64,000 bases of DNA from Ascidiaceihabitans sp029251465 (GCF_042932805.1 NZ_CP170633.1:3720001-3784000); one strand, 5' to 3'. Counted from the first letter of the stretch, positions 1-8,925 are shown. Numbers and translations: made by a program. Notes: generated by a model not told the origin, from the letters alone.

Positions 1-588
1 GGCGTTTTCGCCCGTGGCATCGTCCGCATAGATCGGCAATTCGGTTAGGGCAAAGTCGCAAATATGTGGCTCTAACTTAGCTAGTTTTGCCTGAAATCCC
101 TGGTCGACATAGTGCTGCGCGTTGATCGACAGTGCGATCCAGCCACCGGATCGCGTGACACGTAACACTTCGTCCAATGCCTCAGGGCCGACGTGCCCGT
201 GGGTGAACGTGCCCGAGCTGACAACGCCTGCGTATGCACCGTCCGGCACGTCCAATCCTGCGAGAATGTCGCCGATGAAAAGGGCCGCATAGATGCCTTT
301 GGCACGTGCGACCTCTAACATTTCTGGTGAAATATCTGTGGCGTCAATTTGGTCCAAACCGCGCGCCCGCAGGGCATGGCCGCATAACCCCGTTCCGGCC
401 CCGATATCCAAAACCGGTTGATACCCGCCGGCGTTCACATAGGCCCGCGCGACGTGTTCGTGCATGATGTAGCGGTGCGCAGCGGCAAAGGTTTCATCGT
501 AGGTTTTAGCCCATTCTTTGTACAAGCGCTGCGAATCTTGCGGCGTTTTCAAATCATAGGCACCAGTCAGCGAAGGTGTTTTTTCCAT
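1..588 (-). CDS. Class I SAM-dependent methyltransferase, 3' end outside the window
   Basis: The frame opens with ATG at 588 and stays open to base 1, giving 196 codons without a stop, so the C-terminus lies outside the window. The SAM-binding motif I is clear (DIGAGTG, residues 61-67), followed by an acidic strand (DATDIS) and a typical Rossmann methyltransferase pattern with motif IV-like DGAYAGVVSSG. The N-terminus (YKEWAKTYDETF) resembles TPR/UbiE-type small-molecule methyltransferases. The substrate cannot be told. The gene runs divergently from the SDR gene at 665. The start is the only ATG near the conserved N-terminus. Confidence 0.85.
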   Translation of the reverse strand, partial: MEKTPSLTGAYDLKTPQDSQRLYKEWAKTYDETFAAAHRYIMHEHVARAYVNAGGYQPVLDIGAGTGLCGHALRARGLDQIDATDISPEMLEVARAKGIYAALFIGDILAGLDVPDGAYAGVVSSGTFTHGHVGPEALDEVLRVTRSGGWIALSINAQHYVDQGFQAKLAKLEPHICDFALTELPIYADDATGENA

Positions 589-636
589 TCACAAAGAGGA
601 GCGCAGAACGCCCGCGTGCGCAACCCCTCTTGCGTC

Positions 637-655
637 GTGACCTCGCAGAGGTCAC
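637..655. promoter_or_regulatory. Short perfect inverted repeat in front of the SDR gene
   Basis: GTGACCT and AGGTCAC (7-bp arms, 5-nt loop) lie 9 bp before the ATG at 665, in the 76-bp gap between two divergent genes. This could be an operator or a leader hairpin covering the GAGG that might serve as ribosome binding site. It may also be chance. Confidence 0.3.
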
Positions 656-664
656 CTATGGGGT

Positions 665-1519
665 ATGACAAAAACCATGCTCTCTTTCGGACACGGCTAT
701 TCAGCGCGTGAAGTTGCCAAGACTCTTTTGGCAGATGGATGGCGCGTGATCGGTACGACCCGGTCCGAGGAAAAAGCAGCAGCGCTGCGGGCGTCCGGTG
801 TTGACCCCTTGGTCTGGCCGGGCGCTGATTTGACGGGTGCAATTGCGGCCGCAGATCACATCCTGATTTCGGCCGGTCCAGATGGTGACGGCGATCCGGT
901 GTTCAACGCGTGGGGCCCACAAATCGCGGCGCGTGCCAAGGCGCTGAATTGGGTTGGCTACTTGTCCACAACTGGGGTTTACGGAAATTTCAATGGCGCG
1001 TGGGTGGATGAAAATACGCCGCTGAATCCGACAACGCGGCGCGGGCAATTGCGCAAATCTGCAGAAGAAAACTGGCAATCTATTTCCGACCTACCTTTGC
1101 ATATTTTCCGCCTTGCGGGCATTTATGGCCCTGGTCGTGGCCCGTTTTCCAAAGTGCGAAACGGCACCGCGCGTCGTGTGATCAAAGAGGGCCAAGTGTT
1201 TTCGCGCACTCATGTCGAGGACATCGCGCAGATTGTCCTTGCCTCAATCGCGCGGCCTAATCCCGGGGCTGCCTACAACGTGTGCGACAATGATCCTGCC
1301 CCACCCCAAGACGTGATTGCGCATGCGGCGGAACTGCTGAACATGCCCGTGCCAACGGCCATCGCGTACGAGGATGCCGAGTTCACACCGATGGCGCGCA
1401 GCTTTTACGCCGAGAACAAAAAGGTCCGCAATGACCGGATCAAGGATGAACTGGGGGTAACGCTAAAATACCCGACATATCGCGAAGGTTTGGCAGCCCT
1501 TTTGGCGCAATCAGAATAA
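665..1519 (+). CDS. NAD(P)-binding SDR/epimerase family protein (YeeZ-like)
   Basis: 284 residues. The N-terminus (SFGHGYSAREVAKTLL) is a dinucleotide-binding Rossmann start of the atypical/extended SDR type. The segment GYLSTTGVYG matches the Ser/Thr...Tyr active-site region, and RLAGIYGPGRGP is typical of NAD-dependent epimerase/dehydratase proteins. The length suits YeeZ-like proteins. The substrate is unknown. The ribosome binding site is weak; ATG at 677 is an alternative start. The gene is followed by the sodium channel gene 78 bp downstream on the same strand. Confidence 0.85.
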   Translation: MTKTMLSFGHGYSAREVAKTLLADGWRVIGTTRSEEKAAALRASGVDPLVWPGADLTGAIAAADHILISAGPDGDGDPVFNAWGPQIAARAKALNWVGYLSTTGVYGNFNGAWVDENTPLNPTTRRGQLRKSAEENWQSISDLPLHIFRLAGIYGPGRGPFSKVRNGTARRVIKEGQVFSRTHVEDIAQIVLASIARPNPGAAYNVCDNDPAPPQDVIAHAAELLNMPVPTAIAYEDAEFTPMARSFYAENKKVRNDRIKDELGVTLKYPTYREGLAALLAQSE

Positions 1520-1597
1520 ATTAGCTATTGTGCGCTATGGCCACCTTGTCGGGGCTACGCAGCACTTGCATACAAGCGCGGTAACGAGGGCTGATAG

Positions 1598-2386
1598 ATG
1601 ACACTGCAGGACAACATCAAAGCGTTTCTGGATCGTGCAATTGTACGCAACGCCATCATCGGCGTGATCATTTTCAACGCGATCATTCTAGGGCTCGAAA
1701 CGTCCGACTTTGTGATGGATCGGATCGGTGGATTGATCCGCTTGCTGGACATGCTGTGCCTCAGCATTTTTGTCGCCGAACTGGTCGCCAAGATGTTTGC
1801 CTATCGTTTCCGGTTCTTCCGTGACGGGTGGAACCTGTTTGATTTCGTGATCATTGCGATTTCACTGGTGCCCGCTGCCCAAGGGTTCTCTGCCCTGCGC
1901 GCGCTGCGGATTTTGCGGGTGCTGCGGGTTGTGTCTGCTGCCCCCAGCCTGCGCCGCGTGGTAGAAGGATTCATTACCGCATTGCCCGGCATGGGGTCGG
2001 TGTTTTTGCTGATGGCGCTGATCTTTTACATCGCGTCAGTGATCGCGACAAAACTGTTCGGAGAGTCGTTTCCTGAATGGTTCGGATCGCTCGGTGGGTC
2101 CGCATATTCGTTGTTCCAAATCATGACGTTAGAAAGCTGGTCAATGGGCATCGTGCGCCCCGTGATGGAGGTTTACCCCCTCGCGTGGCTGTTCTTTGTG
2201 CCGTTCATCATGGTGACGACCTTCGCCGTGGTGAACCTGCTGGTAGGCTTGATCGTGAACTCGATGCAGGACGCACACCACGAGGAATCAGATGCGCAAA
2301 CCAGCGACTATCGCGACGACGTTGTCGAGCGTTTGAAGGCGATCGAAACGCATCTCGCCGCACTCGGAAAATCGCAAAACAAATAG
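1598..2386 (+). CDS. Voltage-gated sodium channel, NaChBac/NavSp type
   Basis: 262 residues with a complete single-domain 6-TM channel. S1-S3 cover about residues 15-95. S4 carries arginines every third residue (R101, R104, R107, R110). S5-P-S6 follow, with selectivity filter TLESWSM at 177-183, the sodium-selective signature of NavAb/NavSp/NaChBac. A C-terminal acidic stretch and short coiled coil (about 239-258) match the tetramerisation tail of the family. It should form a homotetrameric Na+ channel in the inner membrane, possibly linked to motility or pH homeostasis (inference). GAGGG lies 9 bp before the ATG. It ends 3 bp from the convergent dxs stop. Confidence 0.93.
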   Translation: MTLQDNIKAFLDRAIVRNAIIGVIIFNAIILGLETSDFVMDRIGGLIRLLDMLCLSIFVAELVAKMFAYRFRFFRDGWNLFDFVIIAISLVPAAQGFSALRALRILRVLRVVSAAPSLRRVVEGFITALPGMGSVFLLMALIFYIASVIATKLFGESFPEWFGSLGGSAYSLFQIMTLESWSMGIVRPVMEVYPLAWLFFVPFIMVTTFAVVNLLVGLIVNSMQDAHHEESDAQTSDYRDDVVERLKAIETHLAALGKSQNK

Positions 2387-2389
2387 CAG

Positions 2390-4330
2390 TTACGCGCGGG
2401 CTTCGCCAATTGTTGCTATGCCCATTACGTCCAAAACCTTGGCTTCGATGTCTGCCGCGTTCAGCTTGGCGTCGGCGTACATGTCTTCGGGATTTGCGTG
2501 ATCGATAAAGGTATCCGGCAGCACCATTGAGCGGAATTTTAGCCCGTGATCAAACACGCCTTCATCCGCCAACAGTTGGGCGACGTGGCTGCCAAAGCCG
2601 CCAATCGCGCCTTCTTCGATGGTGATCAACGCGTCGTGGGATGCGGCCAATTCAAGGATCATGTCGCGGTCCAAAGGTTTGGCGAAACGCGCGTCCGCAA
2701 TTGTCGGGGTGATGCCTTTGGCAGCCAAAGATTCGGCAGCTTTTTGCACTTCGGATAGACGCGTGCCAAACGACAACAATGCGACCTGTGCACCCTTTTG
2801 GATCATACGGCCTTTGCCGATTTCCAAGGGTGTGCCGCGTTCAGGCAGCTCAACCCCGTTGCCTTCGCCGCGCGGGAATCGGAACGCGATTGGACCGTCA
2901 TCGTGGGCTGCTGCGGTGGCAACCATGTGCGCCAATTCGGCCTCGTCCGCGGCGGCCATCACCACAAATCCGGGTAAGTTCGCTAGGTAGGCGACGTCGA
3001 ATGCGCCCGCGTGCGTGGCACCATCAGCGCCGACCAATCCGGCGCGGTCGATAGCAAATCGCACAGGCAGGCGTTGGATGGCGACGTCATGCACAACTTG
3101 GTCGTAGCCGCGTTGCAAAAATGTGGAATACATCGCGCAGAATGGTTTCATTCCACCTGCCGCCAAAGCCGCCGAAAATGTTACGCCGTGCTGTTCTGCG
3201 ATGCCCACGTCAAAGCAGCGGCTGGGGTAGCGTTCGGCGAACAAATTCAGGCCGGTGCCGTCTGGCATGGCTGCGGTCACCGCGCAGATTTTGTCGTCGA
3301 GCGCGGCTTCTTTCAGCAAGTATTCCGAGAACACTTTGGTGTAGCTAGGCGCATTGCTGGGCGCTTTTTTCTGCTCGCCTGTCACGACGTTGAACTTGGA
3401 CACGCCGTGCCCTTTGTCGCGGGCTGTTTCGGCGGGGCCGTAGCCTTTGCCTTTTTTGGTCAGAACGTGGATCAGGATCGGGCCAGTCGCGCGTTGTTTG
3501 ACGGTGCGCAAAACGGGCAACAACTGGGTCAGATCGTGCCCGTCGATGGGCCCTAGATAGCTGAACCCAAGTTGCTCAAACAAGGTGCCACCAACGGTCA
3601 TGCCTTTTAACATATCCTTGGCCCGCCGCGCTCCTTCGCGGAACGGTTCAGGCAGCAGGCTGACGGCCCCTTTGGCGGCGGCCTTGAGATCTTGAAACGG
3701 TTCTTCGGCGTAAAGGCGCGAAAGATAGGCCGACATCGCACCGACGGGTGGGGCAATCGACATTTCATTGTCGTTCAGGATCACGATCAGGCGCTTGCCC
3801 AAATGACCGGCGTTGTTCATCGCCTCGTAGGCCATGCCGGCAGACATCGATCCGTCGCCGATGACTGCAATCGCGTCGCCCAATCCTTCGGGGGTCACAC
3901 CGCCCAAATCACGCGCGACGGCAAAGCCCAAAGCGGCGGAAATCGACGTTGAACTGTGCGCTGCGCCAAATGGATCGTAGGGTGATTCAGAGCGTTTGGT
4001 AAATCCGCTAAGCCCGTCTTTTTGGCGCAGGGTGCGAATGCGATCACGGCGTTCGGTCAGAATTTTGTGAGGGTAACATTGGTGGCCCACATCCCAGACA
4101 ATCTTGTCGCGCGGGGTGTCGAAAATGGCATGTAACGCGACCGTCAATTCGACCACGCCCAAGCCCGCACCCAAGTGTCCGCCCGTAACAGACACAGCAG
4201 AAACGGTTTCGTCGCGCAGTTCTCCAGCCAGTTGGATCAACTGTTTGTCCGACAGTTGGTTCATGTCGGACGGGCGCTGGATCTGATCCAGAAGCGGGGT
4301 ATTTGGGCGGTTGCTTGTATGATCGGACAT
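2390..4330 (-). CDS. dxs: 1-deoxy-D-xylulose-5-phosphate synthase
   Basis: 646 residues. It condenses pyruvate and glyceraldehyde-3-phosphate with TPP, the first step of the MEP isoprenoid pathway. Seen: DVGHQCYPHK near the N-terminus, the TPP/Mg motif GDGSMSAGMAYEAMNN, and the transketolase-like pyrimidine domain (DRAGLVGADGATHAG). The start at 4330 is supported by AGGAAAA 5 bp upstream and by homology beginning there; the frame extends 23 codons further upstream but only into ispA. It is the last gene of the leftward operon, 10 bp after ispA, so precursor synthesis and prenyl chain elongation are coupled. Confidence 0.97.
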   Translation of the reverse strand: MSDHTSNRPNTPLLDQIQRPSDMNQLSDKQLIQLAGELRDETVSAVSVTGGHLGAGLGVVELTVALHAIFDTPRDKIVWDVGHQCYPHKILTERRDRIRTLRQKDGLSGFTKRSESPYDPFGAAHSSTSISAALGFAVARDLGGVTPEGLGDAIAVIGDGSMSAGMAYEAMNNAGHLGKRLIVILNDNEMSIAPPVGAMSAYLSRLYAEEPFQDLKAAAKGAVSLLPEPFREGARRAKDMLKGMTVGGTLFEQLGFSYLGPIDGHDLTQLLPVLRTVKQRATGPILIHVLTKKGKGYGPAETARDKGHGVSKFNVVTGEQKKAPSNAPSYTKVFSEYLLKEAALDDKICAVTAAMPDGTGLNLFAERYPSRCFDVGIAEQHGVTFSAALAAGGMKPFCAMYSTFLQRGYDQVVHDVAIQRLPVRFAIDRAGLVGADGATHAGAFDVAYLANLPGFVVMAAADEAELAHMVATAAAHDDGPIAFRFPRGEGNGVELPERGTPLEIGKGRMIQKGAQVALLSFGTRLSEVQKAAESLAAKGITPTIADARFAKPLDRDMILELAASHDALITIEEGAIGGFGSHVAQLLADEGVFDHGLKFRSMVLPDTFIDHANPEDMYADAKLNAADIEAKVLDVMGIATIGEARA

Positions 4331-4340
4331 TGCCGTTTTC

Positions 4341-5207
4341 CTAGCTTTTGCGTGCGACGACGAATGCTGCGGCGTCACGCAGCGTGGTTGCATCGTCACC
4401 GTATATATTTAATGCGTCCGAGGCGGATTCCACCAGCCTGGCTGCGCGGCGTTTCGCCTCGTCTAAACCTAGCAAGGACACAAAGGTCGCTTTGCCGGCG
4501 TCTGCATCCTTGGCTGTGGCTTTGCCAACAGTAGCCGCGTCGCCGGTCACATCCAGAATGTCGTCAGCGATTTGAAAGGCCAAACCAAGGGCGCGAGAAT
4601 AGGTTTGAAGGGCGCTAAGGTCCGCTTGGGCCATGCGCGCGCCTGCGGTTGCAGACCATTCGATCAATGCGCCGGTTTTGCCTGCTTGTAGGGTTGTGAT
4701 TTCGTCTAGCGACAATGGTTCTGTTGCAGTTTCAGCTGCAATATCAAGTGCTTGACCTAGAACCATACCTTGTGCGCCACTGGCCTGAGCAAGGGACAAG
4801 GTCAGATCAGCGCGGACCAGAGCATCTCCAACTTCGGGGCGTGACACCATCTCAAACGCTAAGGATTGCAGCGCATCGCCCGCCAAAACAGCGGTCGCAT
4901 CGTCCCATTTCACATGCACTGTTGGTTGCCCGCGCCGCAGATCGTCATCGTCCATGCAGGGCAAATCATCGTGGACCAGCGAATAGGCGTGCAAGGCCTC
5001 GATCCCTGTTGCAGGCCAGATCGCTTTGGCTGGATCAACGCCATGCAGGCGCGCTGATTCCAGCACCAGAAACCCGCGCAGACGTTTGCCGCCATTCGTT
5101 GCATGCGCCATGGCGTGCACAACAGACAGGTCATCCAGACCGCCAAGCACAGCATCAAACTGCGCCTGAATAGCGGTGGCGCTTTGTGTCAAACGGGTGG
5201 AAAACAT
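4341..5207 (-). CDS. ispA: Polyprenyl synthetase (farnesyl/geranylgeranyl diphosphate synthase)
   Basis: 288 residues. Both Asp-rich motifs are present: the first (DDLPCMDDDDLRRG) and the second (QIADDILD). These bind Mg-diphosphate of allylic substrate and IPP. The length and the insertion in the first Asp motif are typical of bacterial IspA-type farnesyl diphosphate synthases. The product chain length cannot be fixed from sequence. Its start codon overlaps the xseB stop, indicating translational coupling in the petP-to-dxs operon. Confidence 0.93.
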   Translation of the reverse strand: MFSTRLTQSATAIQAQFDAVLGGLDDLSVVHAMAHATNGGKRLRGFLVLESARLHGVDPAKAIWPATGIEALHAYSLVHDDLPCMDDDDLRRGQPTVHVKWDDATAVLAGDALQSLAFEMVSRPEVGDALVRADLTLSLAQASGAQGMVLGQALDIAAETATEPLSLDEITTLQAGKTGALIEWSATAGARMAQADLSALQTYSRALGLAFQIADDILDVTGDAATVGKATAKDADAGKATFVSLLGLDEAKRRAARLVESASDALNIYGDDATTLRDAAAFVVARKS

Positions 5208-5449
5208 CAGAGCCCTTCGACGGGCTTTAGACCTGTGGGATTGCCGTCGCTGTCCAGCGTGATGGCAGCAACTTTTTCCTCGGCTTCTTTCAACTTTGCC
5301 TCGCAGCGGGCCTTTAGGGCGGCACCGCGTTCGTACAGCGTGATCGACTGATCCAGCGCGACATCGCCGCGTTCCAATTGGCCCAGAACCTGTTCCAGTT
5401 CCGCCATTGCCGCCTCAAAGCTCATTTCGTCTACTGCTACATCACTCAT
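5207..5449 (-). CDS. xseB: Exodeoxyribonuclease VII small subunit
   Basis: 80 residues, the normal size for XseB. It starts with the diagnostic segment SFEAAMAELEQVLGQLERGDVALDQSI and continues with LYERGAALKARCEAKLKEAEEKV. It binds XseA to form the single-strand exonuclease VII. xseA is not in this window. It sits between the histone deacetylase and ispA with 4-bp and 1-bp overlaps; the xseB-ispA-dxs order is widespread in proteobacteria. Confidence 0.95.
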   Translation of the reverse strand: MSDVAVDEMSFEAAMAELEQVLGQLERGDVALDQSITLYERGAALKARCEAKLKEAEEKVAAITLDSDGNPTGLKPVEGL

Positions 5450-6372
5450 CGCGCGGCCTTCATCAGTTCCTGAACATGGACGCGAGCGGAAGCCGCCAGC
5501 GCATCCAGATCATAACCGCCTTCGAGCACTGATACCAGCCGCCCCTTGCACAGTTCTTGTGCAAGTTTCGCGATAGCGGCGGTCATTTTTGCAAAGTCAT
5601 CGGTAGACCAGCTGAGGTTCGCCAGCGGGTCATCCTGATGGGCGTCAAACCCCGCTGAGATCAGGATCAGGTCAGGCTGATGCGCGCGCAAGGCTGGAAA
5701 TGCGATATCGTCGTAGGTTTTGAGCGCATGCACACCGTCACTGCCGGGCGCGAGCGGAATGTTGACGATGTTGTTGAGCGGGCCGCGATCCGACGCCTCG
5801 CCGGTTCCGGGCCACAGCGGCATTTGTTGCGAGGTGATGACCAACGCGCGCGGCTCGTCGCTGAGTAACGCTTGGGTGCCGTTGCCGTGGTGCACGTCGA
5901 AATCAACGACGGCGACGCGGTCAATGTCTGGGTGCTCTAGCGCGTGTTTGGCCGCGATCGCGACGTTGCCAAACAGGCAGAAGCCCATTGGCGTGGTTGC
6001 TTCGGCGTGATGCCCCGGTGGGCGCACGGCGACAAATGCGTTTTGGGCTTGGTCGGACAGGACCAAATCGACGGCAGCTACGGCACCGCCTGCTGCGCGA
6101 TACGCGGCCGTTAATGACCCTGCGGATACGGATGTGTCAGCATCCAGCGACGCGAACCCATCGGATGGAATACTGGCACGGATGCGGTCGATGTGACTTT
6201 GCGGATGACAGCGCAAAATATCGGCATCGTCGGCCAACGGCGCGTCAGTGCGCAGCACATCCAAGTCCTGCAAAGCGTTCAAAATGTAGCGCAACCGGGC
6301 AACTTGTTCTGGTGCCCCGTCCGGTGTGACGTGTCCAAGGCAATCGGGGTGGGTGATCAAAGATGTTTTCAT
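5446..6372 (-). CDS. Histone deacetylase family protein (acetoin utilisation/acetylpolyamine amidohydrolase-like)
   Basis: 308 residues of the arginase/deacetylase fold. The catalytic and zinc motifs are intact: PPGHHAE, DFDVHHGNGTQ, and SAGFDAHQDDPL, giving the His-His charge relay and the Asp-His-Asp zinc ligands. Bacterial members deacetylate small molecules or lysines; the physiological substrate is unknown here. It overlaps both neighbours by 4 bp (ATGA), so it is an internal gene of the seven-gene leftward operon. Confidence 0.93.
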   Translation of the reverse strand: MKTSLITHPDCLGHVTPDGAPEQVARLRYILNALQDLDVLRTDAPLADDADILRCHPQSHIDRIRASIPSDGFASLDADTSVSAGSLTAAYRAAGGAVAAVDLVLSDQAQNAFVAVRPPGHHAEATTPMGFCLFGNVAIAAKHALEHPDIDRVAVVDFDVHHGNGTQALLSDEPRALVITSQQMPLWPGTGEASDRGPLNNIVNIPLAPGSDGVHALKTYDDIAFPALRAHQPDLILISAGFDAHQDDPLANLSWSTDDFAKMTAAIAKLAQELCKGRLVSVLEGGYDLDALAASARVHVQELMKAAR

Positions 6373-6683
6373 AAGTCTTTCAGCGATTTGATGATGATAA
6401 ATCCAAACGTGCTATAGAATTGAACGAGAACGCCGCGGCGCACACGTTTGACAAGCTCAAACATTTTGTCGTCTGCAAACACATGAACTGGAAATTCTTG
6501 AGGCACAAAACACGCCATTTGGAGGGTTGTGAGATCGCTCAACCAAGGGCCAGAAATGGCGCGATCAAGCCGGCTTGTGCCAAATTTGTTTAACATAAAG
6601 TCAAGCTCGGCCGGATAGGAGCGACGCATGTGTCGACGCAACCGCAAAAGCGAGCGTAAGTAGATGAGCGCGAGCAGCTGCAT
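6369..6683 (-). CDS. Conserved operon protein of unknown function
   Basis: 104 residues; no family is recognised. It starts 2 bp after the petR stop and overlaps the deacetylase start by ATGA, which supports translation. The N-terminus is basic and leucine-rich (LIYLRSLLRLRRHMRR) and could be an amphipathic, membrane-associated helix. The C-terminus is hydrophobic then lysine-rich (FGFIIIKSLKDL). ATG codons at residues 19 and 30 are other possible starts. Confidence 0.65.
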   Translation of the reverse strand: MQLLALIYLRSLLRLRRHMRRSYPAELDFMLNKFGTSRLDRAISGPWLSDLTTLQMACFVPQEFPVHVFADDKMFELVKRVRRGVLVQFYSTFGFIIIKSLKDL

Positions 6684-6685
6684 CC

Positions 6686-7387
6686 TTAATCCGGGGCTAA
6701 CATGTAACCTGCGCCACGGACCGTTTGCAGGTAGCGCGGTTGTTTCGGGTTGGTTTCGATTTTGCGGCGCAGGCGGGTGATTTGAACGTCGACTGCGCGT
6801 TCTTGGGCTTGACCACGATCACGGCCTAAATCTTCGACCAGCTTGGAGCGGCTGATCGGTTCGCCGGTCTTGGCTGAAAAAATCTTCATCAGCTGCATTT
6901 CTGTGGCGGTCAGGCGCACCAGATCTTCGCCCATCCACATTTCACCGCGTTCCATGTCATAGCGAATCGGGCCGAGATGCAGGATTTTGGGCACTGATTC
7001 TTCGGCCGGGGTTTCGGGCATCCGGCGCAGAACCGCGTTGATACGCAACAGCAGTTCTTTGGGCTCGAACGGTTTGGGGAGGTAGTCGTCCGCGCCGGCC
7101 TCTAACCCTTCGATCCGGTTGTCGGTTTCGCCCTTTGCAGTCAGCAACATAATCGGCGTTTGCGACGTTTCGCGGATCGATTTGCACAGCGAAATGCCGT
7201 CTTCGCCGGGCATCATCACATCCAGGATCAGCATGTCGAAATCCAGACCCGACAGAATACGCCGTGCGTGTTGGGCATCTCGGGCCGCAGTTACCAAAAA
7301 CCCGTGACGCATCAGGAATTTTTGCAACAACGTGCGAATGCGTTCGTCGTCATCAACGATCAGCAGGTGGGCGTCCATTTCGCTCAT
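6686..7387 (-). CDS. petR: OmpR/PhoB-type response regulator, PetR-like
   Basis: 233 residues. The receiver domain (about 6-120) has the acidic pocket (VDDDE), the phosphoacceptor Asp in LILDVMMPGEDG, the conserved Thr/Ser (LLTAKG) and Lys (LPKPFEPKEL). A winged-helix output domain follows (about 140-230). The MarR-type gene immediately upstream with an ATGA overlap reproduces the petP-petR pair known from Rhodobacter capsulatus, where PetR is required for cytochrome bc1 expression. Here petABC lies 11 kb away rather than adjacent. No sensor kinase gene is present nearby. Confidence 0.85.
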   Translation of the reverse strand: MSEMDAHLLIVDDDERIRTLLQKFLMRHGFLVTAARDAQHARRILSGLDFDMLILDVMMPGEDGISLCKSIRETSQTPIMLLTAKGETDNRIEGLEAGADDYLPKPFEPKELLLRINAVLRRMPETPAEESVPKILHLGPIRYDMERGEMWMGEDLVRLTATEMQLMKIFSAKTGEPISRSKLVEDLGRDRGQAQERAVDVQITRLRRKIETNPKQPRYLQTVRGAGYMLAPD

Positions 7388-7896
7388 TGTCCGGTCTCCT
7401 TGAGGCGCGTGTAGGCGCGCTGCATTTCTGTGTCCATCATTGCCTCAAGCACGGTACGAAAGCCCGCGACGGCGTCAGGCCCTGCATCACGAAACGCACT
7501 GCGCATTCGCGCGCGCTGGGCGTCTGATAAGGTTTGTTCCAATGTCTTGCCTTTGTCTGTCAGATACAAATGACGTTCGCGTTTATCGACTTTGCCCACA
7601 AGGCTTTGAACGAGACCGTCTTCGATCAGGGTGCGCAACACGCGGTTCAGCGACTGTTTTGTGACCCCGAGAATGTTGAGCAAGTTGTTCACCGTTGTGC
7701 CGGGCGCGCGATTGATAAAGTGGATCGCGCGGTGATGCGCACGCCCATAGGCCATGTCAGACAGGATGCGGTCCGGGTCCGCCGTGAATCCGCGATAGGC
7801 AAAGAACATCGCCTCAATCCCTTGGCGCAACTGTTCGTCGGTCAAAAACAGCAGGCTTTCACCGCTGTAGGGGGAGGGCGCGCGCATGTCCGACAT
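7384..7896 (-). CDS. petP: MarR-family transcriptional regulator, PetP-like
   Basis: 170 residues. A winged helix of the MarR type is visible (PGTTVNNLLNILGVTKQSLNRVLRTL, then KVDKRERHLYLTDKG). The start at 7896 (MSDMRAP) has AAGG about 7 bp upstream; the frame runs 20 codons further but without ribosome-site or homology support. It heads the seven-gene leftward operon and is followed by petR with ATGA overlap, matching the Rhodobacter petPR arrangement. It is divergent from ilvE, sharing a 159-bp promoter region. Confidence 0.85.
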   Translation of the reverse strand: MSDMRAPSPYSGESLLFLTDEQLRQGIEAMFFAYRGFTADPDRILSDMAYGRAHHRAIHFINRAPGTTVNNLLNILGVTKQSLNRVLRTLIEDGLVQSLVGKVDKRERHLYLTDKGKTLEQTLSDAQRARMRSAFRDAGPDAVAGFRTVLEAMMDTEMQRAYTRLKETGQ

Positions 7897-7990
7897 CAGC
7901 CTTGATCCTTGTTTGTCGTGTTCAATTGTTACAACATACGTCAGTGTTATTGACATTCCAATACTAAAGACCTATCGAATGAGAGGTTTT

Positions 7991-8033
7991 GCGCAATTTT
8001 ATGTCCGTACCGGACGTATCGGCGCAATTTATG
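7991..8033. promoter_or_regulatory. Direct repeats flanking a palindrome in the petP/ilvE promoter region
   Basis: GCGCAATTTTATG (7991-8003) recurs as GCGCAATTTATG (8022-8033), and between them is GTCCGTACCGGAC (8003-8015), an inverted repeat with 5-bp arms. The cluster ends 22 bp before the ilvE start codon, inside the divergent promoter. The arrangement suggests a binding site for a dimeric regulator; the PetP protein encoded alongside is one candidate (inference). Confidence 0.4.
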
Positions 8034-8055
8034 CAAACACGAGAGGAATACAGCC

Positions 8056-8925
8056 ATGGCTGGTGCATATGATGATCGCGACGGAAAAATCTGGATGGAT
8101 GGCCAATTGGTCGACTGGCGTTCGGCCAATGTCCACATTCTAACTCATGCCATGCACTACGCGTCTTCGGTCTTTGAGGGCGAGCGTTGCTATTCCGGTA
8201 AGATTTTCAAATCGCGCGAGCATTCGGCGCGTTTGATCACATCGGGCAAGCTGATCGATTTCGACATCCCGTATTCCGTGGATGAAATCGAGGCCGCGAA
8301 ACAAGCAGCGCTTGATGCCAACGGTCTGAGAGACGCTTACGTTCGTGCGGTTGCTTGGCGCGGATCTGGCACTGATATGGGTGTCGCGGCGGCTGCCAAC
8401 CCTGTCCACATGGCCGTGGCCGTTTGGGAATGGGGCAACTATTATGGTGACGCCAAGATGAAGGGTGCCAAGCTCGACATCGCAAAATGGAAACGGCCCA
8501 GCCCTGAAACAGCGCCGTCCCAAGCCAAGGCCGCTGGCCTTTATATGATCGCGACAATGTCCAAACACGCGGCCGAGGCAAAAGGCTGTTCTGACGCTAT
8601 GATGTTCGATTATCGCGGCTACATCGCCGAGGCGACTGGTGCGAATATCTTCTTTGTCAAAGACGGCGAAGTGCACACGCCTGACGCGGATGCGTTCCTG
8701 AATGGCATCACCCGTCAGACTGTCATCGGCATGCTGAAAGACAAAGGCATCAAGGTGCATGAACGCGTGATCATGCCGGATGAACTCGAAGGGTTCGAGC
8801 AATGCTGGCTGACCGGTACCGCTGCCGAAGTGACGCCTGTTGGGCAGATCGGTGACTACAATTTCGAAGTGGGTGCGCTGACGCGTGACATCTCGGAAAG
8901 CTACGAAAAGCTGGTCCGGATTTAA
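8056..8925 (+). CDS. ilvE: Branched-chain amino acid aminotransferase
   Basis: 289 residues, fold type IV PLP enzyme. Signature regions: the N-terminal segment around HAMHYASSVFEGERCY, then SKHAAEAKGCSDAMMFD, the phosphate/cofactor region ATGANIFFVKDG, and the C-terminal LTGTAAEVTPVGQI. It transfers the amino group between Glu and the keto acids of Leu, Ile and Val. The PLP lysine is expected in the central region (ARAVAWRGS to AAGLYM), not resolved by eye. A good AGAGGAA precedes the ATG. Confidence 0.93.
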   Translation: MAGAYDDRDGKIWMDGQLVDWRSANVHILTHAMHYASSVFEGERCYSGKIFKSREHSARLITSGKLIDFDIPYSVDEIEAAKQAALDANGLRDAYVRAVAWRGSGTDMGVAAAANPVHMAVAVWEWGNYYGDAKMKGAKLDIAKWKRPSPETAPSQAKAAGLYMIATMSKHAAEAKGCSDAMMFDYRGYIAEATGANIFFVKDGEVHTPDADAFLNGITRQTVIGMLKDKGIKVHERVIMPDELEGFEQCWLTGTAAEVTPVGQIGDYNFEVGALTRDISESYEKLVRI

